Assembly: GCF_023634845.1 (NCBI RefSeq)
Contig: NZ_JAMLJL010000001.1
Span: forward strand, 248,001-312,000
From: Flavobacterium amniphilum
Lineage (GTDB): Bacteria; Bacteroidota; Bacteroidia; Flavobacteriales; Flavobacteriaceae
Length of the DNA stretch: 64,000 nt
Reading direction: 5' to 3'
The notes beneath the pieces were generated by a model. The model searched no databases. It was not told the DNA's origin and saw only the letters and a list, made by a program, of their open reading frames with translations. Each line of letters starts with the position of its first letter. The stretch's first letter is position 1. Of the stretch, positions 16,258 through 25,527 are shown one piece after another. The position numbers and the translations under genes are program-made.

Positions 16258-17014
16258 CAAAATAGCTTCTTTCAAATTAAAGAAGCCTGCATTTAAAAAG
16301 ATATAAACCTAAAAATGAATGCGTTACTTTAAAAATGTTAAAAACTATGAATATATAAAATACAATATTTTTTTATAATCAACTGATTATCAGTGATTAA
16401 TTATTTCTTTTTTTGACAACTTTTTAAGTCTGTTAATTAATTCTTACAAACCCCTTATTTTAAAGGGTTTATATTTTAACAGGAATTGTTAACAACTTTG
16501 GAAAGAAAATCAGAACTTTTTTTAGGATGTATCGAAAAAAATCGTAATCCAAAATTGGTTTTAAAAAATCAAGAAAAGTTTCAGGAATTTGTTCTGAAAT
16601 TATTCAACAAAAAAAAGCAGTTTTCAACAGTTATTCACAATTGAAGTTTTCAAAAAAAGAATCCTAAATTCTATAGTTAACAATTGTTAATAACCATATT
16701 CTTACAATTCATTTACAATACTTTAACCTTTAAAAAGTATGTTAATATCGTTGTATAACTCCGCATAACTTTACAAAAAAAGAAATCTGGCAAAAGTTAT
16801 TCCTATTATTAACACGCTATAATAACCATCATAAATTAATTTTTTTTAAAAAAGATTTTTTGTTGTTTTTAATTGTTGTTGAAAACTCATTTGAGTTGAA
16901 AAACAAAATTTATTTTTAAAAGTAAAGAAGTTATTAATTTCTTAAATCGGATTAGTGCTGACTCCATTCTAAAATCTTTTCGTAATTTTCAGGAATATTA
17001 ATAGAAATGAGATA
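16258..17014. other. AT-rich non-coding region, candidate replication origin (oriC)
   Basis: About 750 bp without a credible gene between the divergent genes rpiB and rnr. It holds TTATTCACA (16631-16639, one mismatch to the DnaA box TTATCCACA), TTTTCAACA at 16621-16629 and inverted at 16877-16885, TATTCAACA (16601-16609), the palindrome TTAACAATTGTTAA (16677-16690), a hairpin AAACCC/GGGTTT (16448-16470) and a very AT-rich run at 16828-16875 that could unwind. Coding direction switches from mainly minus to mainly plus across it. These facts suggest oriC, but box quality is modest and dnaA is not nearby. Confidence 0.55.
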
Positions 17015-19195
17015 ATGAGTAAGAAACCTAAGAAGTTTAGTAAAGGTGTAAAGGATTTTTCAGGAAAGATTTTGAAGATTCTTTCGAAAGACCCGAATAA
17101 ACCTTTTAACTGCAAGCAGATTGCTGCTAAACTGGAAGTAGACGATACAAAAAGCAGAAATGAAATAATTAAGGATTTAAAAATCCTCGCTTCAAAGAAA
17201 AAAATTATTGAAATTGAACCCGGAAAATTCCTGATCAAGGCGCAAAGTCAGGATTACTATGAAGGTGTGATCGATATGACATCCCGTAAAACGGCTTATT
17301 TTGTGAGTGAAGAGTTTGAGGAAGATGTTTTTATACCGACGAATAACCTGAATCATGCTTTAGACGGAGACACTGTAAAAGTCTATGTGTACAACCGAAG
17401 AAAAGGAAAACGTCCTGAAGCTGAAGTCATTGAAGTTTTAGACAGAAAGAAAACCGAATTCGTTGGTGTTATTGATATCCAGAAGAATTTTGCTTTTGTG
17501 ACTACAGCAAATGCTAAAATGTATACTGATATTTTTATTCCGAGAGATAAAATAGGCGAAGCAAAAGATGGAGATGTTGTACTGGCAAAAATTGAAGATT
17601 GGCCAAAAAAAGCCGATTCACCTTTTGGTTCAGTAATCAAAGTATTGGGAAGACCAGGCGAACACGATACCGAAATCCACGCCATTTTAGCAGAATACGG
17701 ATTACCGTATGATTTTCCTGTTGAAGTGGAAGACTATGCAAAAAAATTAGATACTTCAATCCAGGAAAGTGAGATAGCCAAAAGACGTGACATGCGTGAT
17801 ACGCTTACGTTTACCATTGATCCGAAGGATGCTAAAGATTTTGATGATGCTTTGTCTTTTAAAAAGTTAGAGAACGGTCATTATGAGATTGGTATTCATA
17901 TTGCCGATGTTTCACACTATGTTCAGGAAGGAACTGCTTTAGATGATGAAGCTTTTCAAAGAGCAACTTCAGTATATTTGGTTGACCGTGTGGTTCCAAT
18001 GTTACCCGAAGTTTTATCCAATTTTGCCTGTTCGTTGCGTCCGCATGAAGAAAAATATACGTTTTCAGCCGTATTTGAAATCAATGAAAAAGCACAGGTT
18101 ACCAATCAATGGTTTGGAAGAACTGTTATTTATTCGGATCAGCGTTTTGCTTATGAAGAAGCCCAGCATATCATTGAAACAAGATCGAATAAAATTCCTG
18201 AGGAAATATCAATTACGGGAAAAGAATATACGGTTGATGAATCCATAGTAAATGCTACTTTGAAACTGGATGAACTGGCTAAAATATTCAGAAGAAACCG
18301 TTTGAATAACGGTGCTATTTCTTTTGATAAAGTGGAAGTGAAATTCAATTTGAATGAAGCTGCCGAACCGGTTGGTGTTTATTTTAAAATTGCCAAAGAT
18401 GCGAATCATTTAATTGAGGAATTCATGCTTTTGGCCAACCGTAAAGTAGCCGAATTCATTGGTAAACAACAGAAAACTTTTGTTTACCGTATTCACGATG
18501 AACCTGATGAAAATAAACTGATGAATTTACAGGGAGTGATTTCTAAATTCGGTTACAGTATCAATTTCAAAAGTAAGCAGGCTATTTCTAAATCTTTGAA
18601 TGATTTATTGGTTGGTGTTGTAGGGAAGAAAGAACAGAATATGGTTGATACCCTTGCCATCCGGAGCATGAGTAAAGCGAAATATTCTACGGATAACATT
18701 GGTCATTACGGATTGGCTTTTGATTATTATTCCCACTTTACTTCTCCTATCCGACGTTATCCTGACGTTATGGTACACCGTTTGTTACAGTATTATCTGG
18801 ATGGTGGAAAAAGTGTTGATGAAGAAGTGTATGAAGAAAAATGTGTACATACCTCAAATATGGAAGGATTAGCTTCAAATGCCGAACGTGATTCGATTAA
18901 GTATATGCAGGTAAAATACATGCAGGATCATCAAGACCAGGAGTTTTTAGGTGTGATTTCGGGTGTTACCGAATGGGGAATTTATGTGGAAATCATTGAA
19001 AACAAATGTGAAGGAATGATTCGCATCCGTGAAATAAAAGATGATTATTATACGTTTGATGAAAAACAGTATGCTTTGGTTGGAGAAATGACCAAGAGTT
19101 TACTACAGTTGGGTGATGAGATAATTGTAAAAGTGAAAAATGCCGATTTGGTTAAAAAGCAATTGGATTATCATTTCATCAGAAGAAACGAGTAA
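17015..19195 (+). CDS. rnr: Ribonuclease R
   Basis: A 726-residue 3'-5' exoribonuclease that degrades structured RNA. It has an N-terminal winged helix (residues 15-70), two cold-shock-like domains (residues 75-220), the RNB catalytic domain with TIDPKDAKDFDDALS near residue 273, whose Asp residues bind Mg2+, and a C-terminal S1 domain (EFLGVISGVTEWGIYVEI). The ATG at 17015 begins MSKKPKKFSKG. It is the first plus-strand gene after the candidate origin, and a DUF2807 gene follows after 23 bp. Confidence 0.95.
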   Translation: MSKKPKKFSKGVKDFSGKILKILSKDPNKPFNCKQIAAKLEVDDTKSRNEIIKDLKILASKKKIIEIEPGKFLIKAQSQDYYEGVIDMTSRKTAYFVSEEFEEDVFIPTNNLNHALDGDTVKVYVYNRRKGKRPEAEVIEVLDRKKTEFVGVIDIQKNFAFVTTANAKMYTDIFIPRDKIGEAKDGDVVLAKIEDWPKKADSPFGSVIKVLGRPGEHDTEIHAILAEYGLPYDFPVEVEDYAKKLDTSIQESEIAKRRDMRDTLTFTIDPKDAKDFDDALSFKKLENGHYEIGIHIADVSHYVQEGTALDDEAFQRATSVYLVDRVVPMLPEVLSNFACSLRPHEEKYTFSAVFEINEKAQVTNQWFGRTVIYSDQRFAYEEAQHIIETRSNKIPEEISITGKEYTVDESIVNATLKLDELAKIFRRNRLNNGAISFDKVEVKFNLNEAAEPVGVYFKIAKDANHLIEEFMLLANRKVAEFIGKQQKTFVYRIHDEPDENKLMNLQGVISKFGYSINFKSKQAISKSLNDLLVGVVGKKEQNMVDTLAIRSMSKAKYSTDNIGHYGLAFDYYSHFTSPIRRYPDVMVHRLLQYYLDGGKSVDEEVYEEKCVHTSNMEGLASNAERDSIKYMQVKYMQDHQDQEFLGVISGVTEWGIYVEIIENKCEGMIRIREIKDDYYTFDEKQYALVGEMTKSLLQLGDEIIVKVKNADLVKKQLDYHFIRRNE

Positions 19196-19218
19196 TTTTT
19201 AAATCATCAATTAAATAA

Positions 19219-19902
19219 ATGAGTATGAAAATCAAGTTTTTAGCTTTATCTCTTATAACGGCTTTGTCAATATCAGGATATTCGCAAACGAAAAGAGAAT
19301 TAGGAAGTTTTACTAAATTAACCGCTTTTGATAAAATTGAAGTTCATTTAGTTCCTTCCAATGTCAATAAAATTGAATTATCCGGAACTAATTCAGAACA
19401 GGTTGAATTAGTCAACAAAGACGGAGAATTAAAAGTACGTATGCCTCTCGGTAAAATGCTTAAAGGAGACGAAGTGGTGGCTACTGTTTATTTTAAACAG
19501 TTGGATGCTTTGGAAGCAAATGAAGGCAGTTATATTAAAAGCGATGAAACCCTAAAAGCCAGTTTGTTTGATATTATTGCAAAAGAAGGCGGGAAAATTA
19601 AAGTTCCGGTAAATGCTTCTAAAATTGCAGTTAAAATATCCAGCGGTGCTAATGTTGAACTGGCAGGTAACACTCAAAATATCGATGCAGTTGCTACTGC
19701 GGGTGGTGTTCTTGAAGCCATAAAGTGTGATGCAGAGCAAGCTACCGTTACCGTAAATGCAGGTGGTGAAATTTACATTACAGCACATGAATTAGTTGAT
19801 GCTAAAGCACGTGCAGGAGGAACTATCATCATCCACGGAAACCCAAAACAAGTCAATCAAAAAACTGTCCTGGGAGGTAATATTATTGTGAAAAAAGACT
19901 AA
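19219..19902 (+). CDS. Secreted DUF2807 (head GIN domain) protein, copy 1
   Basis: A 227-residue protein with a signal peptide (MSMKIKFLALSLITALSISG, cut near residue 21) and then a beta-helical DUF2807 domain rich in short repeated strands (VELSGTN, VNAGGEIYITAHELVDAKARAGGTI). Function of the family is not established; members are exported and often lie near stress genes. The start could also be the ATG two codons later. It is probably co-transcribed with rnr and ends at a strong terminator. It resembles the gene at 20131 over its whole length. Confidence 0.85.
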   Translation: MSMKIKFLALSLITALSISGYSQTKRELGSFTKLTAFDKIEVHLVPSNVNKIELSGTNSEQVELVNKDGELKVRMPLGKMLKGDEVVATVYFKQLDALEANEGSYIKSDETLKASLFDIIAKEGGKIKVPVNASKIAVKISSGANVELAGNTQNIDAVATAGGVLEAIKCDAEQATVTVNAGGEIYITAHELVDAKARAGGTIIIHGNPKQVNQKTVLGGNIIVKKD

Positions 19903-19950
19903 GATAATTCTTAGTTTGTAGTTTCATAAATTAGTTTAACTACAAAATAT

Positions 19951-20000
19951 AAACCGGTTATTAAATCTTTCTTCGGGAAGCATTAATAACCGGTTTTTTT
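19951..20000 (+). terminator. Strong terminator after the first DUF2807 gene
   Basis: A perfect 14-bp stem with arms AAACCGGTTATTAA and TTAATAACCGGTTT, an 18-nt loop, and a run of T after the right arm. Confidence 0.9.
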
Positions 20001-20130
20001 CATCTTGCATAGTATTTATACACTTTATCGATTTTTTGCTGTTTCTACTATTATAAATTATAACTTAATGGTTTAAAAGGTTTTATACTTTTTATTTTCA
20101 TCATTTTACTAATTTTTAAAATAGCTTAAA

Positions 20131-20802
20131 ATGAAAAATAATCTACTTTTTATACTGTTTTTATTTGGTTTTAATTCTTTGGTCTTCAGTCAGATTTCCA
20201 AGAGTGTTGGAGATTTTACCAAAGTGACCGCCTACAACCAAATTACTGTTTTTTTAATTCCATCTACTGAAAATAAAGTTGAAATATCAGGATTTGATGC
20301 TGATAAAGTTGAGTTGACAACTGAAAATAACGAGCTGAAAATCAAATATCCGTTGCAACAGGAAAAAGTTGGAAATGATATTTTAGCCAAAGTGTATTTC
20401 GTAAAGTTGACTTCGGTGGAAGCCAATGAGGGCAATAGTATTGGAGCCAGTGGTGTAATTACTGCACCCAGTTTTGAAATTATCGGCAAGGAAGGTTCAA
20501 AAATTAAACTGAATCTGAAGTGTAATAATATCAATGCCAGAATTTCACAGGGTTCAAAATTAGATTTACTGGGAAGTACCGAAAACCTTGATGTTGTTGC
20601 CAATAATGCTTCCCAGGTTTTTGCTAAAAGCTGTGAGGTTAAAGCAGCCAATGTTAATGCAAATGCCGGCGGCGAAATTTATGTTAATGCATCACAATTG
20701 GTTGACGCAAAAGTGCGTGCAGGTGGTAGTATTTTTATTCATGGAAATCCAAAAAAGGTTAACAAACAAATGATTCTGGGAGGAGATATTATCTTAAAAT
20801 AG
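20131..20802 (+). CDS. Secreted DUF2807 protein, copy 2
   Basis: A 223-residue paralogue of the preceding gene. It has a signal peptide (MKNNLLFILFLFGFNSLVFS), the same opening KSVGDFTKVTAYNQI and the same end (VNAGGEIYVNASQLVDAKVRAGGSIFIHGNPKKVN). It is separated from copy 1 by a terminator and 130 bp, so it is transcribed from its own promoter, which I could not identify. The function is unknown. Confidence 0.85.
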   Translation: MKNNLLFILFLFGFNSLVFSQISKSVGDFTKVTAYNQITVFLIPSTENKVEISGFDADKVELTTENNELKIKYPLQQEKVGNDILAKVYFVKLTSVEANEGNSIGASGVITAPSFEIIGKEGSKIKLNLKCNNINARISQGSKLDLLGSTENLDVVANNASQVFAKSCEVKAANVNANAGGEIYVNASQLVDAKVRAGGSIFIHGNPKKVNKQMILGGDIILK

Positions 20803-20879
20803 AAAGTAAAATTGATTGGATTAAAAATTAGATTTTTTGAGAATATAGGATTATCTTGCCCTATCTTTAAAAATAATCA

Positions 20880-21569
20880 ATGATTAACGATATACTTTCT
20901 GCAATTCCCTGGGGATTTTTACTAGCATTTACCATCGGACCTGTTTTCTTCGTGTTAATAGAAACCAGTATCACTAAGGGTTTCCGGGCTTCGATGATAT
21001 TGGATGCCGGTGTTGTTTTTGCAGATTTGGTTTTTGTTTTAATTGCTTATTTCAGTACCAACCAAATTCTTGAAAAGTTAAAAGATAACCCGAAACTCTT
21101 TATTTTCGGGGGAATGCTGATGTTCGGTTACGGAATGATTTCATATATAAATGAAAAAAGAAGTTATGAAAGAAAGCAAAAAGAAGAAATGGACGATGTT
21201 GCCGATGATATCAACAAAAAGAATTATTTAGGATTATTTTTCAAAGGTTTCTTTCTAAACTTTATCAACATTGGTGTACTGGCTTTCTGGATGGGAGTTA
21301 TCATCGTTTTTGCTCCTAAACTTAATATGGAAACCAGCCGGATCATTACTTTTATCACAACCATTATCGTTTCGTATATCATGGTTGATGTAGTTAAAAT
21401 TCTGGTTGCCAAACAATTAAAATCACGTTTAACACCTTATAACATTCATAAAATAAAAAGAATTATAAGTGTTATTTTAATGATTTTCGGAATCTTTTTA
21501 ATCGCACAGGGATTTTTTCCTAACGAAAAAGAAATGATTGAAAAGAAAATTGAACAGTTAAAAGAATAA
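20880..21569 (+). CDS. LysE family transporter
   Basis: A 229-residue membrane protein with about six helices. The N-terminus has the LysE signature LLAFTIGPVFFVLIETSITKG, and LNFINIGVLAFWMGVII matches the family's second conserved region (LNP-like, here LNFIN). LysE/RhtB proteins export amino acids; this sub-branch is not characterised, so the substrate is unknown. A charged segment (RSYERKQKEEMDDVADD) lies between helices 3 and 4. A terminator follows at once. Confidence 0.83.
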   Translation: MINDILSAIPWGFLLAFTIGPVFFVLIETSITKGFRASMILDAGVVFADLVFVLIAYFSTNQILEKLKDNPKLFIFGGMLMFGYGMISYINEKRSYERKQKEEMDDVADDINKKNYLGLFFKGFFLNFINIGVLAFWMGVIIVFAPKLNMETSRIITFITTIIVSYIMVDVVKILVAKQLKSRLTPYNIHKIKRIISVILMIFGIFLIAQGFFPNEKEMIEKKIEQLKE

Positions 21570-21571
21570 TG

Positions 21572-21598
21572 AGAGCAACATTACGTTGCTCTTTTTTT
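21572..21598 (+). terminator. Terminator after the LysE gene
   Basis: An 8-bp stem AGAGCAAC/GTTGCTCT with a 5-nt loop, followed by TTTTTT. Confidence 0.88.
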
Positions 21599-21611
21599 AA
21601 TTTATAAATCT

Positions 21612-22277
21612 ATGAAGAAAATAGTTATTTTATTTTTAATGTCATTATCCGGTTATGCACAACAGGATTCGGTTGTAGTTGTTAAACCTAAAATTTCGGT
21701 TATTTCTGCCGATAAAATGAATATTCTTTACAGAGGTTTACCTAATCCGGTTTCGATTGCTGTAAACAACGCAAAATCATTTAAAATAAAAGGTCAGGAT
21801 ATTTCCAAAGGTGAGAATGGAAACTATATTATTAAGCCAAGATCCGGAAATGAAGCTAAAATCTCTTTGGATATTGAGACATCAGATAGTACTAAAGTCG
21901 TTGAAGAGCATATTTTCAGAGTGAAGCCTCTGCCTACAGCTGCATTGCTGGTAAATCAAAAAGGTTGTCTTAACACGGATTGTATTGTTGAAATTCCCGG
22001 AGCTGAATTGTTAAATGCAGAAGTTTCTATAAAATTCATTGATTTCTTTTTGGATCATACGATAGCTGTAACCGGTTTCAGATTGTATTTAACGAATACG
22101 AACGGAGATACTTTAGCAAGCTTCGATATCACCGGTAATAAAATTCCAAAGGATGTTTATGATGAAATCATCAAAAATGATAAAGCTAATCTGATTATTA
22201 TCCACAAAATTACGTTTACTTCCGATTTGAATTTATCAGTAGCCAAAACACCGGTCATTAAGATTAAGAAAGTGTAA
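21612..22277 (+). CDS. Secreted GldM C-terminal-like protein
   Basis: A 221-residue protein with a signal peptide (MKKIVILFLMSLSGYA). The segment SADKMNILYRGLPNPVSIAV matches the start of the C-terminal beta-sandwich domains of the type IX secretion motor protein GldM, and the later PTAALLVNQKG... region fits the second such domain. It lacks GldM's N-terminal membrane helix. It may be a periplasmic paralogue that interacts with type IX secretion parts, but this is inference. A terminator follows. Confidence 0.75.
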   Translation: MKKIVILFLMSLSGYAQQDSVVVVKPKISVISADKMNILYRGLPNPVSIAVNNAKSFKIKGQDISKGENGNYIIKPRSGNEAKISLDIETSDSTKVVEEHIFRVKPLPTAALLVNQKGCLNTDCIVEIPGAELLNAEVSIKFIDFFLDHTIAVTGFRLYLTNTNGDTLASFDITGNKIPKDVYDEIIKNDKANLIIIHKITFTSDLNLSVAKTPVIKIKKV

Positions 22278-22309
22278 AAATTAGCTTAAAATCAGTAATT
22301 TATAAAAAT

Positions 22310-22334
22310 AGCAGCATTTTGTTGCTTTTTTTTT
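22310..22334 (+). terminator. Terminator after the GldM-like gene
   Basis: A 7-bp stem (AGCAGCA/TGTTGCT with one G-T pair) and a 3-nt loop, followed by eight T. Confidence 0.8.
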
Positions 22335-22361
22335 ATTGCTATTTTCTAAAAATTTTGCATA

Positions 22362-22393
22362 AAAAAAGAGTTACAGAAATGTAACTCTTTTTT
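22362..22393 (-). terminator. Terminator downstream of tRNA-Cys
   Basis: A 14-bp stem (arms with core AGAGTTACA and TGTAACTCT) with a GAAA loop and T-rich tail, just 1 nt past the tRNA end on the minus strand. Confidence 0.85.
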
Positions 22394-22394
22394 G

Positions 22395-22465
22395 AGGCAT
22401 CGCCCGGATTCGAACCGGGGTAGACGGTTTTGCAGACCGGTGCCTAGCCGCTCGGCCACGACGCC
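22395..22465 (-). tRNA. tRNA-Cys (anticodon GCA)
   Basis: A 71-nt cloverleaf on the minus strand. The acceptor arms are GGCGTCG and CGATGCC (one G-U pair), the anticodon loop is CTGCAAA with GCA, the T arm has GGTTCGAATCC, and the discriminator base is U, as expected for cysteine. CCA is not encoded. Confidence 0.96.
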
Positions 22466-22532
22466 ATTGTGGATTGCAAATATAAATAAAAAATCCAAAT
22501 TACAAATCGGAAATACTAATTTTAAAGGACTT

Positions 22533-22889
22533 TTAGCGTTTTGCTTCCAATATAATGGTAACTTCCTGTACATCACCACCAATTGGAGGATTAATTTTAG
22601 AAACTTCAACCGTAACCTGTGTTACCATCTCCAATTCTTTCAGGGTTCTGTTGTTAATACGTTGGGCTACATGCTCCAGAAGTTCGGAACGGATTGCCAT
22701 TTCTTCTACCACAATTTTGTTCAAATGTACATAATCAACCGTATCTGTCAGTTTATCACTTGATGCTGAATGAGCTAAATTAGCATGTATTTCTAAATCA
22801 ACTCTGTAATCACTGCCTATTTTGCTTTCTTCTACTAAACAGCCATGGTACGAAAAAGTACGGATATTTTTTAATCTGATGATTCCCAT
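22533..22889 (-). CDS. folB: Dihydroneopterin aldolase
   Basis: A 118-residue protein of the FolB family that converts dihydroneopterin to 6-hydroxymethyl-dihydropterin in folate synthesis. Typical segments are FSYHGCLVEESKIGSDYRVDL at the N-terminus, the DTVDYVHLNKIV strand and the conserved ELLEHVAQRI helix. Length is normal. It is divergent from glnS and lies upstream of tRNA-Cys on the same strand. Confidence 0.93.
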   Translation of the reverse strand: MGIIRLKNIRTFSYHGCLVEESKIGSDYRVDLEIHANLAHSASSDKLTDTVDYVHLNKIVVEEMAIRSELLEHVAQRINNRTLKELEMVTQVTVEVSKINPPIGGDVQEVTIILEAKR

Positions 22890-22906
22890 TATTTCAATTT
22901 AAAGAT

Positions 22907-22914
22907 CAAAGTTA
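22907..22914 (-). promoter_or_regulatory. Promoter -7 element TAACTTTG of folB
   Basis: A TAnnTTTG match 17 nt upstream of the folB start codon. Confidence 0.55.
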
Positions 22915-22988
22915 CAAAGTTCAGTCGTTTTTCAACAACTTTAAAACCTAAACCACGAATTATTTAGGGGTAAACCTTAAACTTTTTT

Positions 22989-22996
22989 TATCTTTG
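22989..22996 (+). promoter_or_regulatory. Promoter -7 element TATCTTTG of glnS
   Basis: A TAnnTTTG match 20 nt upstream of the glnS start codon, in the divergent gap shared with folB. Confidence 0.6.
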
Positions 22997-23016
22997 TTAA
23001 AAAGTTAAAGAATACA

Positions 23017-24702
23017 ATGTCTACAAAAGAAAAATCATTGAATTTTATAGAGCAAATCATTGAAGAAGATTTAAAAAATGGTTTGTCTTCTGCTAAATTA
23101 CGTTTCCGTTTTCCACCTGAACCTAACGGATATTTGCATATTGGTCATGCGAGTGCAATCTGTTTAAACTTTGGTTTAGGAGTTGATTATCAGGCACCTG
23201 TAAATTTACGTTTTGACGATACGAATCCTGCAAAAGAAGAACAGGAATATGTTGATGCAATCAAACGTGATGTGGAATGGCTTGGTTTCAAATGGGCGGA
23301 AGAATGTTATGCCTCTGATTATTTCCAACAATTATATGATTGGGCTATTTTATTGATTAAGAATGGAAAAGCCTATGTTGACAGCCAGTCTTCAGAAGAA
23401 ATGGCAAAGCAAAAAGGAACTCCTACCCAAGCCGGTACGAATAGTCCATATAGAGATCGTTCAGTTGAAGAGAATTTAAATCTTTTTGAACGCATGAAAA
23501 ATGGAGAATTTGAAGAAGGAACGCATATTTTACGTGCTAAAATTGACATGGCATCATCAAATATGTTGATGCGTGACCCGATTATGTACCGTATTTTACA
23601 CAAACATCACCACAGAACCGGTGATGACTGGTGTATTTACCCGATGTATGACTGGGCACATGGTGAAAGTGACTATTTAGAACAAATCTCACATTCATTC
23701 TGTACATTAGAATTCCTTCCCCACAGGGAATTATACGATTGGTTTTTGGATAATATTTTTGATACTTCAAAAGTACGTCCGAAACAACGTGAATTTGCCA
23801 GAAGAAATTTATCACATACAGTAGTTTCGAAACGTAAATTATTACAATTAGTTGAAGAAAAGCATGTTACAGGTTGGGATGATCCCCGTATGAGTACTAT
23901 TTCCGGTATGAGAAGACGTGGCTATACTCCTACTTCGATCCGTAATTTTGCTGATACAATCGGTATTGCAAAACGTACGAATTTAATTGACGTTTCATTA
24001 TTGGAATTCTGTGTACGTGAAGATTTGAATAAAACTGCACCACGTGTGATGGCAGTTTTGGATCCAATTAAACTGGTAATTACCAATTATCCGGAAGGTC
24101 AGGAAGAATGGTTGGAAGCTGAAAATAATCCTGAAGAAGAAGTATTAACATTCAGAAAAGTGCCTTTTTCAAAAGAAATTTATATTGAAAGAGAAGACTT
24201 TAAGGAAGAAGCAGATAAGAAATTCTTCCGATTGACTTTGGGTACTGAAGTTCGTTTGAAAAATGCTTACATCATTAAAGGTGAATCTGTAGTAAAAGAT
24301 GCTGATGGGAACATTACCGAAATTCATGCAACTTACGATCCGGATTCGCGTTCAGGAAGTGGTTCTGAAGCCAGTAAACGTAAGGTTAAAGGAACAATTC
24401 ACTGGGTTTCCACACAACATGCTGTGCCAGCTGAAATCCGTATTTATGACCGATTATTTTCACATGAAAGCCCGGATGGTAATAAGGAAATAGATTTTAA
24501 AGAATTCATTAATCCTGACTCTTTAAAAGTGATTACCGGTTATGTTGAACCTAGTTTACTTACATCTAATGAATTAGACAGATTCCAGTTCCAACGTTTG
24601 GGTTATTTCTGTGTTGACAGGGATTCTTCCGCTAATAAACTGGTTTTCAATAAAACTGTTGGTTTAAGAGATACTTGGGCCAAGGTTGAAAGTAAAGAAT
24701 AA
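23017..24702 (+). CDS. glnS: Glutaminyl-tRNA synthetase
   Basis: A 561-residue class I synthetase that charges tRNA-Gln directly. The HIGH motif is [11 protein letters not shown] (about residues 35-45) and the KMSKS-like loop is [11 protein letters not shown] (about 270). The C-terminal beta-barrel anticodon domain follows (residues 340-550). Its presence means the cell need not make Gln-tRNA only through the amidotransferase route. A strong terminator follows. Confidence 0.96.
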   Translation: MSTKEKSLNFIEQIIEEDLKNGLSSAKLRFRFPPEPNGYLHIGHASAICLNFGLGVDYQAPVNLRFDDTNPAKEEQEYVDAIKRDVEWLGFKWAEECYASDYFQQLYDWAILLIKNGKAYVDSQSSEEMAKQKGTPTQAGTNSPYRDRSVEENLNLFERMKNGEFEEGTHILRAKIDMASSNMLMRDPIMYRILHKHHHRTGDDWCIYPMYDWAHGESDYLEQISHSFCTLEFLPHRELYDWFLDNIFDTSKVRPKQREFARRNLSHTVVSKRKLLQLVEEKHVTGWDDPRMSTISGMRRRGYTPTSIRNFADTIGIAKRTNLIDVSLLEFCVREDLNKTAPRVMAVLDPIKLVITNYPEGQEEWLEAENNPEEEVLTFRKVPFSKEIYIEREDFKEEADKKFFRLTLGTEVRLKNAYIIKGESVVKDADGNITEIHATYDPDSRSGSGSEASKRKVKGTIHWVSTQHAVPAEIRIYDRLFSHESPDGNKEIDFKEFINPDSLKVITGYVEPSLLTSNELDRFQFQRLGYFCVDRDSSANKLVFNKTVGLRDTWAKVESKE

Positions 24703-24726
24703 CTACTATTATTTACGAATAATATT

Positions 24727-24759
24727 AAGCCTCCAGTGTTAATAACTGGAGGCTTTTTT
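24727..24759 (+). terminator. Terminator after glnS
   Basis: An 11-bp stem, AAGCCTCCAGT/ACTGGAGGCTT, with a 7-nt loop and a T run. Confidence 0.92.
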
Positions 24760-24850
24760 GTTTTATTCAAGGAAAAACACTTACCACTTTTCATTCAATT
24801 TCCTTCTGAAAATCAGGCTATATCCTACTATATATGACTGGTTTGAAATT

Positions 24851-24858
24851 TAATTTTG
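24851..24858 (+). promoter_or_regulatory. Promoter -7 element TAATTTTG for the protease pair
   Basis: A TAnnTTTG match 59 nt before the protease start codon. Confidence 0.45.
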
Positions 24859-24917
24859 TCTTGTTAATGGCTTACAAATGAGAGCCTAAGAAGAGTAAGA
24901 ATAAACACAAACTAATT

Positions 24918-25511
24918 ATGAAAACACAAAAAATTATTATTCTAGGTATGATTACCGGGTTATTATTTTTAACACAAAGTTGTTGTAAACCCGGTATTAT
25001 CGGAAGTGTTAATAACACACTTCGCCCACAGGAAACCGATAATTGGTGCTGGGCGGCAACCACTCAGATGATTGCCCAAAATGAAGGAATTTTCAAAACA
25101 CAATGTGAGTTGGCAAATCACCGTTTAGGTAAAACAAACTGCTGTAATGACGAACCAACAGATAACACTTGCCGTAAGACAAATGATTGTAATTCACCAG
25201 GTTGGCTTGAATTAGACTACTGTGGACTTAAGTTTTCTGAATCAGGAACTGCTTTGAGTTGGGACCAATTGAAAAAGAGTATTTATTGCAGTAAAGATAT
25301 TTTAGGATTTGCTTATGGTGAAGATGGTGTTGTTGGTCACGTTGTTGCTGTAAAAGGTTATGTAACTGTTAATGGTACTAATTATGTGGTTCTTAACGAT
25401 CCATGGTCACCATGTGTAGGTGAAGAACGTATGATAACTTATGATGAATATGTTAATCCGGCTGGAGCAAGTACGCATTGGAATACATGGTATAATATCA
25501 TGAAAAAGTAA
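24918..25511 (+). CDS. Lipoprotein papain-like cysteine protease (AvrRpt2/C70-like)
   Basis: A 197-residue protein with a lipoprotein signal (LLFLTQSC, Cys near residue 22). The catalytic Cys is in QETDNWCWAATTQM (about residue 44), the His in GHVVAVKGY (about 140) and an Asn/Asp in LNDPWSP (about 160). This order and the QxxxxxCWAA motif fit the AvrRpt2-type papain-like peptidases, found in effectors and bacterial secreted proteins. Several extra cysteines (CCNDEPTDNTCRKTNDC) could form disulfides. The target is unknown. The next gene is 16 bp downstream and probably in the same operon. Confidence 0.78.
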   Translation: MKTQKIIILGMITGLLFLTQSCCKPGIIGSVNNTLRPQETDNWCWAATTQMIAQNEGIFKTQCELANHRLGKTNCCNDEPTDNTCRKTNDCNSPGWLELDYCGLKFSESGTALSWDQLKKSIYCSKDILGFAYGEDGVVGHVVAVKGYVTVNGTNYVVLNDPWSPCVGEERMITYDEYVNPAGASTHWNTWYNIMKK

Positions 25512-25527
25512 CTTTAAAAATACGATT

